Source: Gammaproteobacteria bacterium
GTDB taxonomy: Bacteria > Pseudomonadota > Gammaproteobacteria > Pseudomonadales > Pseudomonadaceae
DNA length: 53,580 nucleotides
Direction: 5' to 3'
NCBI GenBank assembly: GCA_018826895.1
Contig: JAHJYA010000044.1
Coordinates: 1 to 53,580 of the forward strand
Below, piece after piece: positions 18,566 to 27,568 of the stretch; positions within the stretch are counted from its first letter, which is position 1; the number at the start of each line of letters is the position of its first letter. A program made the position numbers and the translations under genes. The notes beneath the pieces are model-generated. The model was not told the origin of the DNA, ran no database searches, and saw only the letters and a program-made list of their open reading frames with translations.

Positions 18566-20056
18566 ATGCAACCCTGCGATCTGAGTGCTCAACAGGCGCG
18601 CCGCCTGCTGGCAAGCAAGCAACTCTCCGCCGTGGAACTCGCCGATAGCTGCATCGCCCGCGCCGAAGCGGTCAACCCAGCCGTCAACGCCCTGGTCGCC
18701 GACGACTACACGAACATGCGCCAGGCGGCCGTCGCCGCGCAACGCGCCATCGACCGCGGCGAAGCGCTCGGCGCCCTGCACGGCCTGCCGCTGTGCGTGA
18801 AGGACATGGTCGACGTCAGCGGCCTACCGACCACCTTCGGCAGCACCCTCTACGCCGACAACATCGCCCGTGGCGACGACCCGATGGTCGCCCAACTGCG
18901 CAGCGCCGGTGCACTGATCATGGCCAAGGCCAACAACCCCGAATGGAGCGCCGGCGGCAATACCCGCAACGCGGTCTACGGGGTGACTGCCAACCCCTTC
19001 GACCTGACCCGCTCGGCGGCGGGCTCGTCCGGTGGGTCGGCGGTAGCTCTGGCCTGTGGCATGGCGCCGCTGGCCACCGGCTCGGACACCGGCGGCAGCC
19101 TGCGCAGCCCGGCCGCCTTCAACGCCGTGGTCGGCTTTCGCGCCACCCCAGGCCTGGTGCCTGGACACAGCCGCCCACTGGGCTTGCTGCCCATGTCGAT
19201 CAACGGGCCGATGGCGCGCACGGTCGGCGATGTCGGCCTGATGCTGTCGTCGATGATTCGCGCTGACCGCCGCGATCCCTGGGTGCCTGTGATCGACGGC
19301 GCTCTGGCCCACGACGCTGCCGCCTACCGCCAGTTGCCGCCGCTGGACTTGTCCAGCGTCAAGGTCGCGGTGACCAGCGACTTCGGCTTCACCCTCACCG
19401 AACGCCTGGTGGCCGACAGTTTTTCCGACAAACTGGCGCGCTTCGCTCATGTCTTCGCCCGGTGCGAGCACACTCACCCGGACTGCAGCGATGCCGACGA
19501 CACCTTCGCGGTGATCCGCGCCCTGGGTTTCTCCGGCCATCACCGCGACCTGCTCTACCGTCACCCGGAGCAGATGGGCCCGAACATCACCGACAACATC
19601 CGCGAAGGCGAAAGCTACTCGGCCCTCGACGTGGTGCGCGCGCTGGGCAACCAGACCCAGCTGTACCGCCGCTGGCAGGCCTTCTTCGAAGAGCACGACT
19701 TCATCCTCGCGCCGACCACCACCATCAGCCCACGCGACTGGCACGAGCTCTACCCCGAGCAGATCGACGGCCGCCCGACGCAAAGCTACTACCACTGGCT
19801 GTCGCTGGCGTACGCTTCGACCCTGGCCGGTCATCCGTCGGTGACCCTGCCCGCCGGACGCGACCGCAACGGCATGCCCTTCGGCCTGCAGATCATCGGT
19901 CGACGCGGCAGCGACCTACAGACCCTGGCCTTCGCCGCCGAGCTGGAAACGCTGTTCGTAGGCGACGCCGAGCTGCGCCGCCCACACGTGGATCTGGACT
20001 ACCTCACCCGAGCCAGGCCGCTGCGCGAAGCCGAAGGATTCCTCGGTTTCGCCTGA
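18566..20056 (+). CDS. Amidase-signature enzyme
   Basis: About 496 residues from ATG 18566 (AAGAGA upstream). The Ser-cisSer-Lys triad is visible: Lys79 in LCVKDMVD, cis-Ser154 in [15 protein letters not shown], and nucleophile Ser178 in [15 protein letters not shown], with the expected 24-residue spacing between the two serines. Enzymes of this group cleave amides, aryl amides or C-terminal peptide amides. There is no signal peptide, so it acts in the cytoplasm on imported substrate. It lies between the importer and dsdA, suggesting that it frees an amine or amino acid, possibly D-serine, from an imported amide. A role in tRNA amidation is unlikely because GatC/GatB partners are absent. Confidence 0.9.
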   Translation: MQPCDLSAQQARRLLASKQLSAVELADSCIARAEAVNPAVNALVADDYTNMRQAAVAAQRAIDRGEALGALHGLPLCVKDMVDVSGLPTTFGSTLYADNIARGDDPMVAQLRSAGALIMAKANNPEWSAGGNTRNAVYGVTANPFDLTRSAAGSSGGSAVALACGMAPLATGSDTGGSLRSPAAFNAVVGFRATPGLVPGHSRPLGLLPMSINGPMARTVGDVGLMLSSMIRADRRDPWVPVIDGALAHDAAAYRQLPPLDLSSVKVAVTSDFGFTLTERLVADSFSDKLARFAHVFARCEHTHPDCSDADDTFAVIRALGFSGHHRDLLYRHPEQMGPNITDNIREGESYSALDVVRALGNQTQLYRRWQAFFEEHDFILAPTTTISPRDWHELYPEQIDGRPTQSYYHWLSLAYASTLAGHPSVTLPAGRDRNGMPFGLQIIGRRGSDLQTLAFAAELETLFVGDAELRRPHVDLDYLTRARPLREAEGFLGFA

Positions 20057-20081
20057 GTCAACTTATCCACAGGAGCGGGAC

Positions 20082-21434
20082 ATGACCGATTCCCCTGAAC
20101 AACGCTGGCTGACCGATGCCGCCGCACGCCAAGATGTGCAACTCGAGCGACTGCGCGAGGCGCGCGAAACGCTCTGGATCAATCCCTTGCGTCAACCTTT
20201 CGCCGAGGTACGCAATACGCTGCCGCTGGGCCCTGCGGACATCGAAGACGCCGCCCAGCGTCTGCAGCGCTTCGCCGCCTACTTCCGCACCGTGTTCCCG
20301 CAAACCGCCGCCAGCGACGGCATCATCGAATCGCCGCTGCGCTGTATTCCACAGGCCGCGCGCACACTGGCGCAGTGGCTGGGCGCAGAGACACCACAGC
20401 ATCTGTGGATAAAGTGCGACAGCGAACTGCCAATCTCCGGCTCGATCAAGGCCCGCGGCGGCTTCTACGAGGTACTGCTACACGCCGAGCGCCTGGCCCT
20501 GGAGCATGGCCTGCTACAGCCGGGTGAGGATTACGCCTGCTTCGCCAGCCCGCCCTTTCGCGCGCTGTTCGCCGAACACGCGATCATGGTCGGCTCCACC
20601 GGCAACCTCGGCCTAAGCATCGGCATTCTCAGCGCGCAACTGGGCTTTCGCGTCACCGTGCACATGTCCGCCGACGCCCGCGAATGGAAGAAGGCGCTGC
20701 TTCGCAGCAAGGGCGTGACGGTCATCGAATACGCCTCCGACTATAGCGTGGCCGTGACCCAGGGGCGCGCCGAAGCGGCTAACCTGCCGCGCTGCCACTT
20801 CGTCGACGATGAGGATTCCAGCGCGCTGTTCCTGGGCTACGCGGTCGCGGCGCAGCGGCTGCAGGCGCAGTTCCAAGTGCAAGGCGTGGCGGTGGATGCC
20901 GCGCATCCATTGATCGTCTACCTGCCCTGTGGCGTCGGCGGCGGCCCCGGTGGCGTGGCCTTCGGCCTCAAGCAGGTGTTCGGTGACAGGGTGCACTGCT
21001 TCTTCGTCGAGCCCACCCACTCGCCGTGCATGTTGCTGGGCATGCACAGCGGCCTGCACAACGGCATCAGCGTGCAGGACATCGGCCTGGACAACCTGAC
21101 CTGCGCCGACGGCCTGGCCGTGGGCCGCGCGTCGGCGTTTGTCGGTAAAGTCATGGAGCCGTTGCTCGACGGCATCTACACGGTGAGCGACGAGCACCTG
21201 TTCGCCTGCTTGGCGCAACTGCGCGACAGCGAGAACCTGGCTCTGGAGCCCTCGGCCGTGGCCGGCGCCAGCGGCTTCGCCCGCCTGCTGGCACAACAGG
21301 CCGAACTGCCAACGGAGCTGGCCAGCATCGACCTGATGCGCGATGCCACCCACCTGATCTGGGCCACGGGCGGCAGCATGGTGCCGGAGGCCGAGAGGCA
21401 GGCCTACTACGCGCAAGGCAAAGCCCTGCTGTAG
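20082..21434 (+). CDS. dsdA: D-serine dehydratase (D-serine ammonia-lyase)
   Basis: About 450 residues. It is PLP-dependent and converts D-serine to pyruvate and ammonia. Lys123 in [15 protein letters not shown] is the expected Schiff-base lysine; [13 protein letters not shown] binds the PLP phosphate; [16 protein letters not shown] is the later glycine loop. Length and motifs match DsdA of enterics. The start at ATG 20082 has AGGAG seven bases before it, within a sequence that also forms a DnaA-box-like TTATCCACA (20061-20069). It sits 25 bases after the amidase gene and is the last gene of the operon. Unlike the enteric dsdCXA arrangement, a peptide-type ABC importer and an amidase take the place of the DsdX permease. 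Confidence 0.93.
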   Translation: MTDSPEQRWLTDAAARQDVQLERLREARETLWINPLRQPFAEVRNTLPLGPADIEDAAQRLQRFAAYFRTVFPQTAASDGIIESPLRCIPQAARTLAQWLGAETPQHLWIKCDSELPISGSIKARGGFYEVLLHAERLALEHGLLQPGEDYACFASPPFRALFAEHAIMVGSTGNLGLSIGILSAQLGFRVTVHMSADAREWKKALLRSKGVTVIEYASDYSVAVTQGRAEAANLPRCHFVDDEDSSALFLGYAVAAQRLQAQFQVQGVAVDAAHPLIVYLPCGVGGGPGGVAFGLKQVFGDRVHCFFVEPTHSPCMLLGMHSGLHNGISVQDIGLDNLTCADGLAVGRASAFVGKVMEPLLDGIYTVSDEHLFACLAQLRDSENLALEPSAVAGASGFARLLAQQAELPTELASIDLMRDATHLIWATGGSMVPEAERQAYYAQGKALL

Positions 21435-21436
21435 AC

Positions 21437-21485
21437 AAGAGCCGGGCGCCGCCTGGGCGGATACCGCGCAGGCGGCGCCGCTCTT
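21437..21485. terminator. Hairpin terminator after dsdA
   Basis: Large inverted repeat: inner arms GCGCCGCCTG (21446-21455) and CAGGCGGCGC (21469-21478), outer arms AAGAGC (21437-21442) and GCTCTT (21480-21485). It begins three bases after the dsdA stop. There is no long T tract, so termination may rely on stem strength; it could also protect the 3' end. Confidence 0.6.
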
Positions 21486-21523
21486 GGCTTGTGATGGCGC
21501 CAGTGCCCCCCTAGAATGCCGCG

Positions 21524-23725
21524 ATGCAAAACGACCTCGATCAGCGACTCACCTCCCTCAATCCAGCCCAGCACCACGCGGTTACCACGCCGCCTGGGCA
21601 TCAGTTGGTGCTGGCCGGTGCCGGCTCCGGCAAGACCCGCGTGCTGGTGCACCGCATTGCGTTCTTGATCCAGCGGCTGGATGTCTCGCCCCACAGCATT
21701 CTGTCGGTGACCTTTACCAACAAGGCCGCCGCCGAGATGCGCCACCGCATCGAAGACGTGCTCGGGCAGAGCCCGGCCGGCATGTGGGTCGGCACCTTCC
21801 ATGGCCTGGCCCACCGTTTGTTGCGCGCCCACTGGCGCGAGGCCAACCTGGCGGAGAACTTCCAGATTCTCGACTCCGACGACCAGCAGCGCCTGGTCAA
21901 GCGGGTGATTCGCGAGCTGGGCCTGGATGAGCAACGCTGGCCGGCCAAGCAGGCGCAGTGGTTTATCAACGGACAGAAGGACGAAGGCGTTCGTCCGCAG
22001 GGCATTCAGGCCAGCGGTGATCTGTTCCTGGCGACCATGCGCGGCATCTACGAGGCCTACGAGGCCGCCTGCGCCCGCGCCGGGGTCATCGACTTTGCCG
22101 AGCTGCTGCTGCGCGCCCTCGACCTGTGGCGCAACAACGCAGGGCTGCTGGAGCATTATCAGCGGCGTTTCCGACACATTCTGGTGGACGAGTTCCAGGA
22201 CACCAACGCCGTGCAGTACGCCTGGCTGCGCTACCTGGCCAAAGGCGGCGAGAGCCTGATGGTGGTGGGTGACGACGACCAGTCGATCTATGGCTGGCGC
22301 GGGGCGAAGATCGAGAACATCCAGCAGTTCGACAGCGATTTCGCCGGCGCCGAAATCATCCGCCTGGAGCAGAACTACCGCTCCACGGCGAATATCCTCA
22401 ACGCCGCCAACGCGCTGATCGCCAACAACCAGGGGCGTCTGGGCAAGGAGCTGCGCACCGATGTCGGCGATGGCGATCTGATCAGCCTGTACGCCGCCTT
22501 CAACGAACACGACGAAGCCCGCTACGTGGTCGAAACCATCGAGGACGCCCTGCGCAAGGACGGCCTCAAGCGCAGCGAAATTGCCATCCTCTACCGCTCC
22601 AATGCCCAGTCGCGGGTGCTCGAAGAAGCCCTCCTGCGCGAGAAGATCCCCTACCGCATCTACGGCGGCCAGCGCTTCTTCGAGCGGGCGGAAATCAAGA
22701 ACGCCATGGCCTACCTGCGTCTGATCCACCAGCGCCATAACGACGCGGCGCTGGAGCGGGTGATCAACCTGCCCGTGCGTGGCATTGGCGAAAAAACCGT
22801 GGAAACCTTGCGCCAGTTCGCCCGGGCCAATGAGCTGTCGATGTGGGCCGCGCTGCACGAAGCCGTGGGTACCAAGGTGATCGGTGGACGCGCCGCCGGG
22901 GCGCTGAATGGTTTTGTCGAGCTAATCGACACCCTGGCCCTGAAGGTTGAAGGCCTGCAGCTGCACAGCATGGCGCAGCTGGTCATCGAGCAATCCGGCC
23001 TGCTCGCCTACCACCGCGACGAAAAGGGCGAGAAGGCCCAGGCACGGGTGGAAAACCTTGAGGAACTGGTTTCTGCCGCCCGCGCGTTTGACTCCTACGA
23101 AGGCGAAGAAGGCGACGAAGAACAGACACCGCTGGGCGCCTTCCTCAGCCACGCCTCCCTGGAGGCCGGCGACACCCAGGCCGCCGAGAACGAAGACAGC
23201 ATCCAGTTGATGACCCTGCACAGCGCCAAGGGCCTGGAGTTCCCACGGGTGTTTTTGGTCGGCATGGAAGAAGGCCTGTTCCCGCACAAGATGAGCCTGG
23301 AAGAGCCCGGCCGCCTGGAAGAGGAACGCCGCCTGGCCTACGTCGGCATCACCCGCGCCATGCGCCACCTGGTGATCAGCTACGCGGAAACCCGCCGTCT
23401 GTATGGCAACGAGACCTACAACAAGGTCTCGCGTTTTGTCCGCGAAGTGCCGTCGCACCTGCTGCAGGAAGTGCGCTTGTCGAACAGCGTCACCCGCCCC
23501 TACGCCAGCGATAACCGCAGCATGGGCGGCAGCAGCCTGTTCGCCGGCAGCGCCGTGCCAGACACACCGTTCAGCCTCGGCCAGCGCGTGCAACATTCGC
23601 TGTTCGGCGAAGGCACCATCCTCAATTTCGAAGGCGCAGGCGCGCAAGCACGGGTGCAGGTGAACTTCGAGAACGAAGGCAGTAAATGGCTGATGCTGGC
23701 TTATGCCAAGCTGGAAGCCCTTTGA
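21524..23725 (+). CDS. uvrD: DNA helicase II (UvrD), superfamily 1
   Basis: About 733 residues. The 3'-5' helicase unwinds DNA in mismatch and nucleotide-excision repair. Motifs in order: Walker A LAGAGSGKTRVL (~30), TFTNKAAAEMRHRI (Ia), VGTFHGLAHRLLR, DEFQDTN (Walker B), VGDDDQSIYGWRGA (III), EQNYRST (IV), LMTLHSAKGLEF (V) and YVGITRAM (VI). The extended acidic C-terminus with a terminal Tudor-like stretch (HSLFGEGTILNFEGAG) identifies UvrD rather than Rep. The start at ATG 21524 has only a weak ribosome site. It is monocistronic. Confidence 0.95.
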   Translation: MQNDLDQRLTSLNPAQHHAVTTPPGHQLVLAGAGSGKTRVLVHRIAFLIQRLDVSPHSILSVTFTNKAAAEMRHRIEDVLGQSPAGMWVGTFHGLAHRLLRAHWREANLAENFQILDSDDQQRLVKRVIRELGLDEQRWPAKQAQWFINGQKDEGVRPQGIQASGDLFLATMRGIYEAYEAACARAGVIDFAELLLRALDLWRNNAGLLEHYQRRFRHILVDEFQDTNAVQYAWLRYLAKGGESLMVVGDDDQSIYGWRGAKIENIQQFDSDFAGAEIIRLEQNYRSTANILNAANALIANNQGRLGKELRTDVGDGDLISLYAAFNEHDEARYVVETIEDALRKDGLKRSEIAILYRSNAQSRVLEEALLREKIPYRIYGGQRFFERAEIKNAMAYLRLIHQRHNDAALERVINLPVRGIGEKTVETLRQFARANELSMWAALHEAVGTKVIGGRAAGALNGFVELIDTLALKVEGLQLHSMAQLVIEQSGLLAYHRDEKGEKAQARVENLEELVSAARAFDSYEGEEGDEEQTPLGAFLSHASLEAGDTQAAENEDSIQLMTLHSAKGLEFPRVFLVGMEEGLFPHKMSLEEPGRLEEERRLAYVGITRAMRHLVISYAETRRLYGNETYNKVSRFVREVPSHLLQEVRLSNSVTRPYASDNRSMGGSSLFAGSAVPDTPFSLGQRVQHSLFGEGTILNFEGAGAQARVQVNFENEGSKWLMLAYAKLEAL

Positions 23726-23858
23726 GGAGCCTGCTCAAAGACAGCTGCGCGTCGGCCCTGCCGCGTTGAAATCAAGCTCGGAATGCTCATGTACAAAAGT
23801 ACACTCCGCTTCCTCGCATGATTTCGCCTTGCATGGCTCTAGCTCGCAAGTCTTTGAG
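23726..23858. repeat. Nested inverted-repeat element between uvrD and the TRAP gene
   Basis: Three inverted repeats occur in ~130 bases: CTTTGAG / CTCAAAG (23720-23726 and 23734-23740) across the uvrD stop; GAAATCA / TGATTTC (23768-23774 and 23819-23825); and inside it TGTAC - AAAA - GTACA (23790-23803). The word pattern GGAATGCTCATGTAC...GTACACTCCGCTTCCTC resembles a small extragenic repeat that I associate with many gammaproteobacteria; that link is from memory and unproven here. Confidence 0.5.
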
Positions 23859-23958
23859 AAGACTCTTGGAAATCTATGGCAGCCAATCTTTTAGAGCGAC
23901 CGCCAAATACAAAAAAGCAATCTGGGCACGCCGCTCAACACCCCCAAGGGAGATCACG

Positions 23959-25053
23959 ATGAACCGCCGTAACCTGTTCGGTGCCGCTGTGGCGCTACTC
24001 GCTGCCATCGGCCTGGCCGGCTGCAAGGAAGAAACCTCTGCCCAGCAAGGCGCCAGCGCCGCACAAGCGCAAAGCTTCCACTGGAAGATGGTCACCGCCT
24101 GGCCGAAGAACTACCCCGGCCTGGGCACCGCTGCCGAGCGCCTGGCCGAACGCGTCGCCACCATGAGCGGCGGCCGCCTGACCATCAAGGTGTATGCCGG
24201 TGGCGAGCTGGTACCGCCGCTGGAAGTCTTCGATGCCGTGTCCCGCGGCACCGCCGAGCTGGGCCATGGCGCTGCCTATTACTGGAAGGGCAAGGTCAGC
24301 ACCGCGCAGTTCTTCACCTCGGTGCCGTTCGGCCTGTCGACCAGCGAAATGAATGCCTGGCTGAGCAAGGGCGGCGGCCAGGCCCTGTGGGATGAAGCCT
24401 ACGCCCCGTTCGGCGTGAAACCCTTCGTGGTCGGTAACACCGGCATGCAGATGGGTGGCTGGTTCAACAAGGAGATCAACTCCCTGGACGACCTCAAGGG
24501 TCTGAAGATCCGCACCCCGGGCCTGGGCGGCGAAGTGCTGGCCAAGCTCGGCGCGATCACCGTCAACATGCCCGGTGGTGAGGTGTTCACCTCCCTGCAA
24601 ACTGGCGCCATCGATGCCACCGACTGGGTCAGCCCCTACAACGACCAGGCCTTTGGCCTGCAACAGGCGGCCAAGTATTACTACTACCCCGGCTGGCAGG
24701 AGCCGCAAGCGGTTTTGGAGCTGCTGGTCAACCAGAAGGCCCTGGACAGCCTGCCCGCTGACCTGCAGGCGATTCTTACCGAGGCCGCGCGTGCCGCCAG
24801 CCAGGACATGATGGACGACTACGTCTACCACAACGCCATCGCCCTGGAAGAACTGAAGAAAAGCGGCACCCAGCTCAAGCGCTTCCCCGACGACGTACTG
24901 GCGGCCATGCATCGCGAATCCGACGTCGTACTCGGTGAGCTGGCCGCGCAGAGCGAACTCAACGGGCGCATCTGGGCCTCGATGAAAGCCTTCCAGGACC
25001 AGGTCAGCCAGATGCACCAGCTGTCCGAGAAAGAACTCTACAACTGGCGCTGA
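23959..25053 (+). CDS. TRAP transporter substrate-binding lipoprotein (DctP family)
   Basis: About 364 residues from ATG 23959, with AAGGGAG eight bases before. An in-frame longer start at 23818 falls in the repeat element and is rejected. MNRRNLFGAAVALLAAIGLAGC is a lipoprotein signal. The mature protein matches the DctP group that takes 2-oxoacids or carboxylates: FHWKMVTAWPKNYPGLG, MSGGRLTIKVYAGGELVP, GHGAAYYWKGK, then DLKGLKIRTPG with the arginine that clamps the ligand carboxylate, and ATDWVSPYNDQAFGLQ. TRAP systems need DctQ and DctM membrane subunits; none is within reach, so this is an orphan receptor, or its partners are elsewhere on the chromosome. Confidence 0.9.
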   Translation: MNRRNLFGAAVALLAAIGLAGCKEETSAQQGASAAQAQSFHWKMVTAWPKNYPGLGTAAERLAERVATMSGGRLTIKVYAGGELVPPLEVFDAVSRGTAELGHGAAYYWKGKVSTAQFFTSVPFGLSTSEMNAWLSKGGGQALWDEAYAPFGVKPFVVGNTGMQMGGWFNKEINSLDDLKGLKIRTPGLGGEVLAKLGAITVNMPGGEVFTSLQTGAIDATDWVSPYNDQAFGLQQAAKYYYYPGWQEPQAVLELLVNQKALDSLPADLQAILTEAARAASQDMMDDYVYHNAIALEELKKSGTQLKRFPDDVLAAMHRESDVVLGELAAQSELNGRIWASMKAFQDQVSQMHQLSEKELYNWR

Positions 25054-25059
25054 TCCGCC

Positions 25060-25170
25060 GCGGTGCCGGCACCGCCCATCGGACCCCGCGCACGGTGCGA
25101 CGCAGTACGAGTCCAACCTTGCATAGCGTCAACCATGCGCTCAGGCAAAAGCCGGATACATTCTCCGGCT
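25060..25170. other. Two hairpins in the leader of the Tim44-like gene
   Basis: GCGGTGCCGGCACCGC (25060-25075) is a perfect 16-base palindrome just after the TRAP gene stop, and AGCCGGA / TCCGGCT (25150-25156 and 25164-25170) forms a second stem. Neither is followed by a T tract on the plus strand. The first may end the TRAP transcript; the second lies in the presumed 5' leader of the next gene. Confidence 0.4.
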
Positions 25171-25235
25171 GGCCTTGCGCCCCAAAGGCGGGGCAAGATG
25201 CCGCGCAAAGTTCCAATCACAAGAGATGGCCCCTT

Positions 25236-26090
25236 ATGCAGCGTTTCCTCAGTGTCGCCATGGCCATGTGCCTGGCGTTGACCCTCAGTTTCGATGCCGA
25301 AGCCAAGCGCTTCGGTGGTGGTAAATCCTTCGGCTCGGCGCCTAGCCACCAGACCCGCCAGGCCGCACCGCCTTCGCAGCCTGCTGCTGGCGCTGCCGCA
25401 GCCGGTCGTGCACCTGCCGCCGCGAGCGGTGCTTCGCGCTGGCTCGGCCCGCTGGCTGGTCTGGCCGCCGGTGGCCTGCTGGCCTCGATGTTTATGGGTG
25501 ACGGCTTTGAAGGCCTGCAGATCATGGACATGCTGATTTTCGGCCTGATCGCCTTCCTGCTGTTCCGCTTCCTCGCCGCGCGCCGCCAGAAGCAGAATCC
25601 GACCGTTGCCACTGCCGGTGGTGCGCCCTTCCAGCGTGAAGCCCATGGCCAGCCTGCGCCGAACTCGATCTTCGGCAGTGGCGCCAGCGCCGCCGCGATC
25701 AAGCCGGTGATCAACGCTCCAGCCTGGTTCAATGAGCAGAGCTTCGTGGCCGCCGGCCGTGAGCACTTCCTCAGCCTGCAGCAACACTGGGACGCCGACG
25801 AGATGGACAAGATCGCCGAGTTCGTTACCCCGCAGCTGCTGGAATTCCTCAAGCGCGAGCGCGCCGACCTGGGTGATGGCTTCCAGTCCACCTACATCGA
25901 CGACCTCGAGGTACAACTGGACGGTGTCGACGACCAGGCCGACAAGACCATCGCCACCCTGACCTTCAGCGGCCTGTCGAAGAGCTCGCGTTTCGATCAG
26001 GGCGAAGCCTTCAGCGAAAGCTGGCGCCTGGAGCGTGCTGCTGGCGAGAACCAGCCGTGGCTGGTCGCCGGTATCCGGCAGAACGGCTGA
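25236..26090 (+). CDS. Tim44-like domain protein, exported or membrane-bound
   Basis: About 284 residues from ATG 25236. A signal peptide (MQRFLSVAMAMCLALTLSFDAEA) is followed by KRFGGGKSFGS, a Gln/Ala/Pro-rich segment, a Gly/Ala-rich membrane segment and a second (MDMLIFGLIAFLLFRFLAAR), then a C-terminal Tim44-like domain (~175-284; FNEQSFVAAGREHFLSLQQHWD, with FVTPQLLEFLKRE). The bacterial family is common and uncharacterised; the domain resembles the mitochondrial import motor adaptor, but no equivalent function is shown. It is monocistronic and followed by a strong terminator. Confidence 0.85.
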   Translation: MQRFLSVAMAMCLALTLSFDAEAKRFGGGKSFGSAPSHQTRQAAPPSQPAAGAAAAGRAPAAASGASRWLGPLAGLAAGGLLASMFMGDGFEGLQIMDMLIFGLIAFLLFRFLAARRQKQNPTVATAGGAPFQREAHGQPAPNSIFGSGASAAAIKPVINAPAWFNEQSFVAAGREHFLSLQQHWDADEMDKIAEFVTPQLLEFLKRERADLGDGFQSTYIDDLEVQLDGVDDQADKTIATLTFSGLSKSSRFDQGEAFSESWRLERAAGENQPWLVAGIRQNG

Positions 26091-26097
26091 TAACAGC

Positions 26098-26137
26098 GGA
26101 CAACAAAAGACCGGGCATGCCCGGTTTTTTGTTGTCC
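26098..26137. terminator. Intrinsic terminator, bidirectional
   Basis: Long hairpin: outer arms GGACAACAAAA and TTTTGTTGTCC (26098-26108, 26127-26137), inner stem ACCGGGC / GCCCGGT (26110-26125) followed by T residues. It ends the Tim44-like gene and also stands directly at the stop of the convergent gene at 26139. Confidence 0.9.
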
Positions 26138-26138
26138 A

Positions 26139-26732
26139 TCATTTAGCGACGCCGCCCGGACCCGGCGGCTTGACCGTCGCACTGGGTTGCTGGGCTCTAT
26201 CACTCCAGGCGCGAATGTCTTCACTGCGTTTACGGCTGCTGAGTTGGGCACGATCAATCGCTTCGTTGTAATACGCCAACCAACTGCGCGAACCCGGCAG
26301 CATATTGGCAAGGTCTCGCATACCTGTCTTCAAGCCCTGCATCACCTGCTGGTAATCGCGCTCCTGGTCCTGCAGCACCTTGCTCACTTCGGCGATGCTG
26401 TCCGGGTTTTCCGCGCGTGCGAACAAACCGCTCAACTGGGATGCCTGCTGACTCGCCAATAGCGCTTCCTGATGGCTCAAGGCACCCTGCTGCACCACTA
26501 GTTGCTGTTCAAGCTGGCGTACCTGCTGCTCCAGCGCCTGGATGCGCGGCTCATCAGCGGCGCTGAACAGGCTGTAGAGATTCAGTCCGCTCGACACCAG
26601 CATCAGGCTGCCCAGCACGCCGGCCAGGGCCAAAATAAACAAGCGATTACGCTGACCGGCCTTGGTCAGCAATTGCAGTCGCTCGTCCTCACTGAGCACC
26701 GTATCACCGGAATCCTGCGTATGGCTTTTCAT
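26139..26732 (-). CDS. Single-pass membrane coiled-coil protein of unknown function
   Basis: About 197 residues. A charged cytoplasmic N-terminus (LSEDERLQLLTKAGQRNR) leads to one membrane helix (LFILALAGVLGSLMLVSSGL, ~30-50). A Gln-rich coiled coil follows (~62-110, IQALEQQVRQLEQQLVVQQ), then a helical region and a Pro/Gly-rich tail (KPPGPGGVAK). I do not recognise a named family. The topology suggests a periplasmic or membrane-associated scaffold. The ribosome site is weak. It converges on the Tim44-like gene across the shared terminator. Confidence 0.75.
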   Translation of the reverse strand: MKSHTQDSGDTVLSEDERLQLLTKAGQRNRLFILALAGVLGSLMLVSSGLNLYSLFSAADEPRIQALEQQVRQLEQQLVVQQGALSHQEALLASQQASQLSGLFARAENPDSIAEVSKVLQDQERDYQQVMQGLKTGMRDLANMLPGSRSWLAYYNEAIDRAQLSSRKRSEDIRAWSDRAQQPSATVKPPGPGGVAK

Positions 26733-26861
26733 AGGAAGCTCATTTTATGACGCTGGCAAATTGACATACGTCTACGCAAAAGATAGCACTCGGCGATCAT
26801 TTCTGCTCAGACCCGAACAGCCTGTTCGGGCTTGATCGTGGCAAGGGGAGAAAGCCGAAAC

Positions 26862-26930
26862 ATGGCCACATCCGGTTTCAGCTGGGACGACTTTTTGCGG
26901 GCACATGGCGTGCGACTAAAACGCCTCTGA
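26862..26930 (+). CDS. Possible small protein of 22 residues
   Basis: ATG 26862 to TGA 26928-26930 encodes 22 residues including the core FSWDDFLRAHGVRLKRL, amphipathic and ending in a basic cluster. A good ribosome site, AAGGGGAG, lies 11 bases upstream, somewhat long spacing. A perfect hairpin CCCGAACA / TGTTCGGG (26812-26830) and a TTGACA box (26761-26766) lie further upstream. The 264-base gap has no other gene. Without homologues it could be chance; the combination of TTGACA, hairpin, Shine-Dalgarno and non-random composition makes it worth listing. Confidence 0.35.
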   Translation: MATSGFSWDDFLRAHGVRLKRL

Positions 26931-26996
26931 ACCTGTCCCGAGGTTGTGCATGTGCGGATGCGTATCGATGCAGTTCAGCCGGAGGGGGATGATGCT

Positions 26997-27467
26997 TTAC
27001 CGCCCCTGCGTATCAGCAGCCCGGCGCATGCCGATATGCGGGATATCGTCTTCCAGGTACACCTCGGTAACCGGCGCGAAACCATAGCGCCCGTAATACC
27101 CCTGCAAGTGCGCCTGGGCCGACAGATACAACGGCACGCCCGGCCAACGCCGATGGCATTCGGCGAGCGCCTGCTCCATCAGCGCATGGCCCAAACCCGT
27201 ACCCCGCGCCGACTCGGCGATCACCACCCGGCCAATCACCACCTCACCCTGCATGCGCTGCGGGTCGAGCAGGCGCAAGTAGGCCACCAGCCCCTGAGCA
27301 TCATGGGCCAGCAGGTGGCAGGTATCGCCGAGCAGGTCCTGGCCGTCGGTTTCCAGGTAAGGACAACGCTGCTCGACCACGAAGACCTGGGTGCGCAGTG
27401 CGAGCAGCGCATACAGGGTGGCGGTGTCGAGTTCGCGATGGTGCAGACAGTTCCAGGTGACGGGCAT
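26997..27467 (-). CDS. elaA: GNAT acetyltransferase, ElaA-like
   Basis: About 156 residues from ATG 27467 (GGAG seven bases upstream; an in-frame ATG at 27482 gives five extra residues). It matches the ElaA branch of GNAT: the opening Trp (MPVTWNCLHHRELD), the family motif ALRTQVFVVEQRCPYLETDGQDL, then the acetyl-CoA-binding strand-loop IGRVVIAESARGTGLGHALM and the C-terminal LSAQAHLQGYYGRYGFAPV. ElaA substrates are not firmly known. It is monocistronic, divergent from the SMI1-like gene. Confidence 0.88.
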   Translation of the reverse strand: MPVTWNCLHHRELDTATLYALLALRTQVFVVEQRCPYLETDGQDLLGDTCHLLAHDAQGLVAYLRLLDPQRMQGEVVIGRVVIAESARGTGLGHALMEQALAECHRRWPGVPLYLSAQAHLQGYYGRYGFAPVTEVYLEDDIPHIGMRRAADTQGR

Positions 27468-27568
27468 AAGGGCGCTCCGCAAAAGCGTCAGTATATGTCC
27501 ACAGGGGTTTTCATTCTGCAGGCCAGCTACTGTATAAAGCCGATCCCACCACTCGAGGACCTGTCATC

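Noticed and set aside
17138..18781. 547-codon minus-strand frame over the double ATPase gene
   Set aside because: Mirror of a strongly supported ABC ATPase gene; biased low-complexity composition and no motif.
20061..20069. TTATCCACA upstream of dsdA as a third DnaA site
   Set aside because: Single copy inside the 25-base amidase-dsdA gap, merging with the ribosome site; most likely coincidence.
21407..22858. 483-codon minus-strand frame over uvrD
   Set aside because: Antisense to all UvrD helicase motifs; no start signal or recognisable domain.
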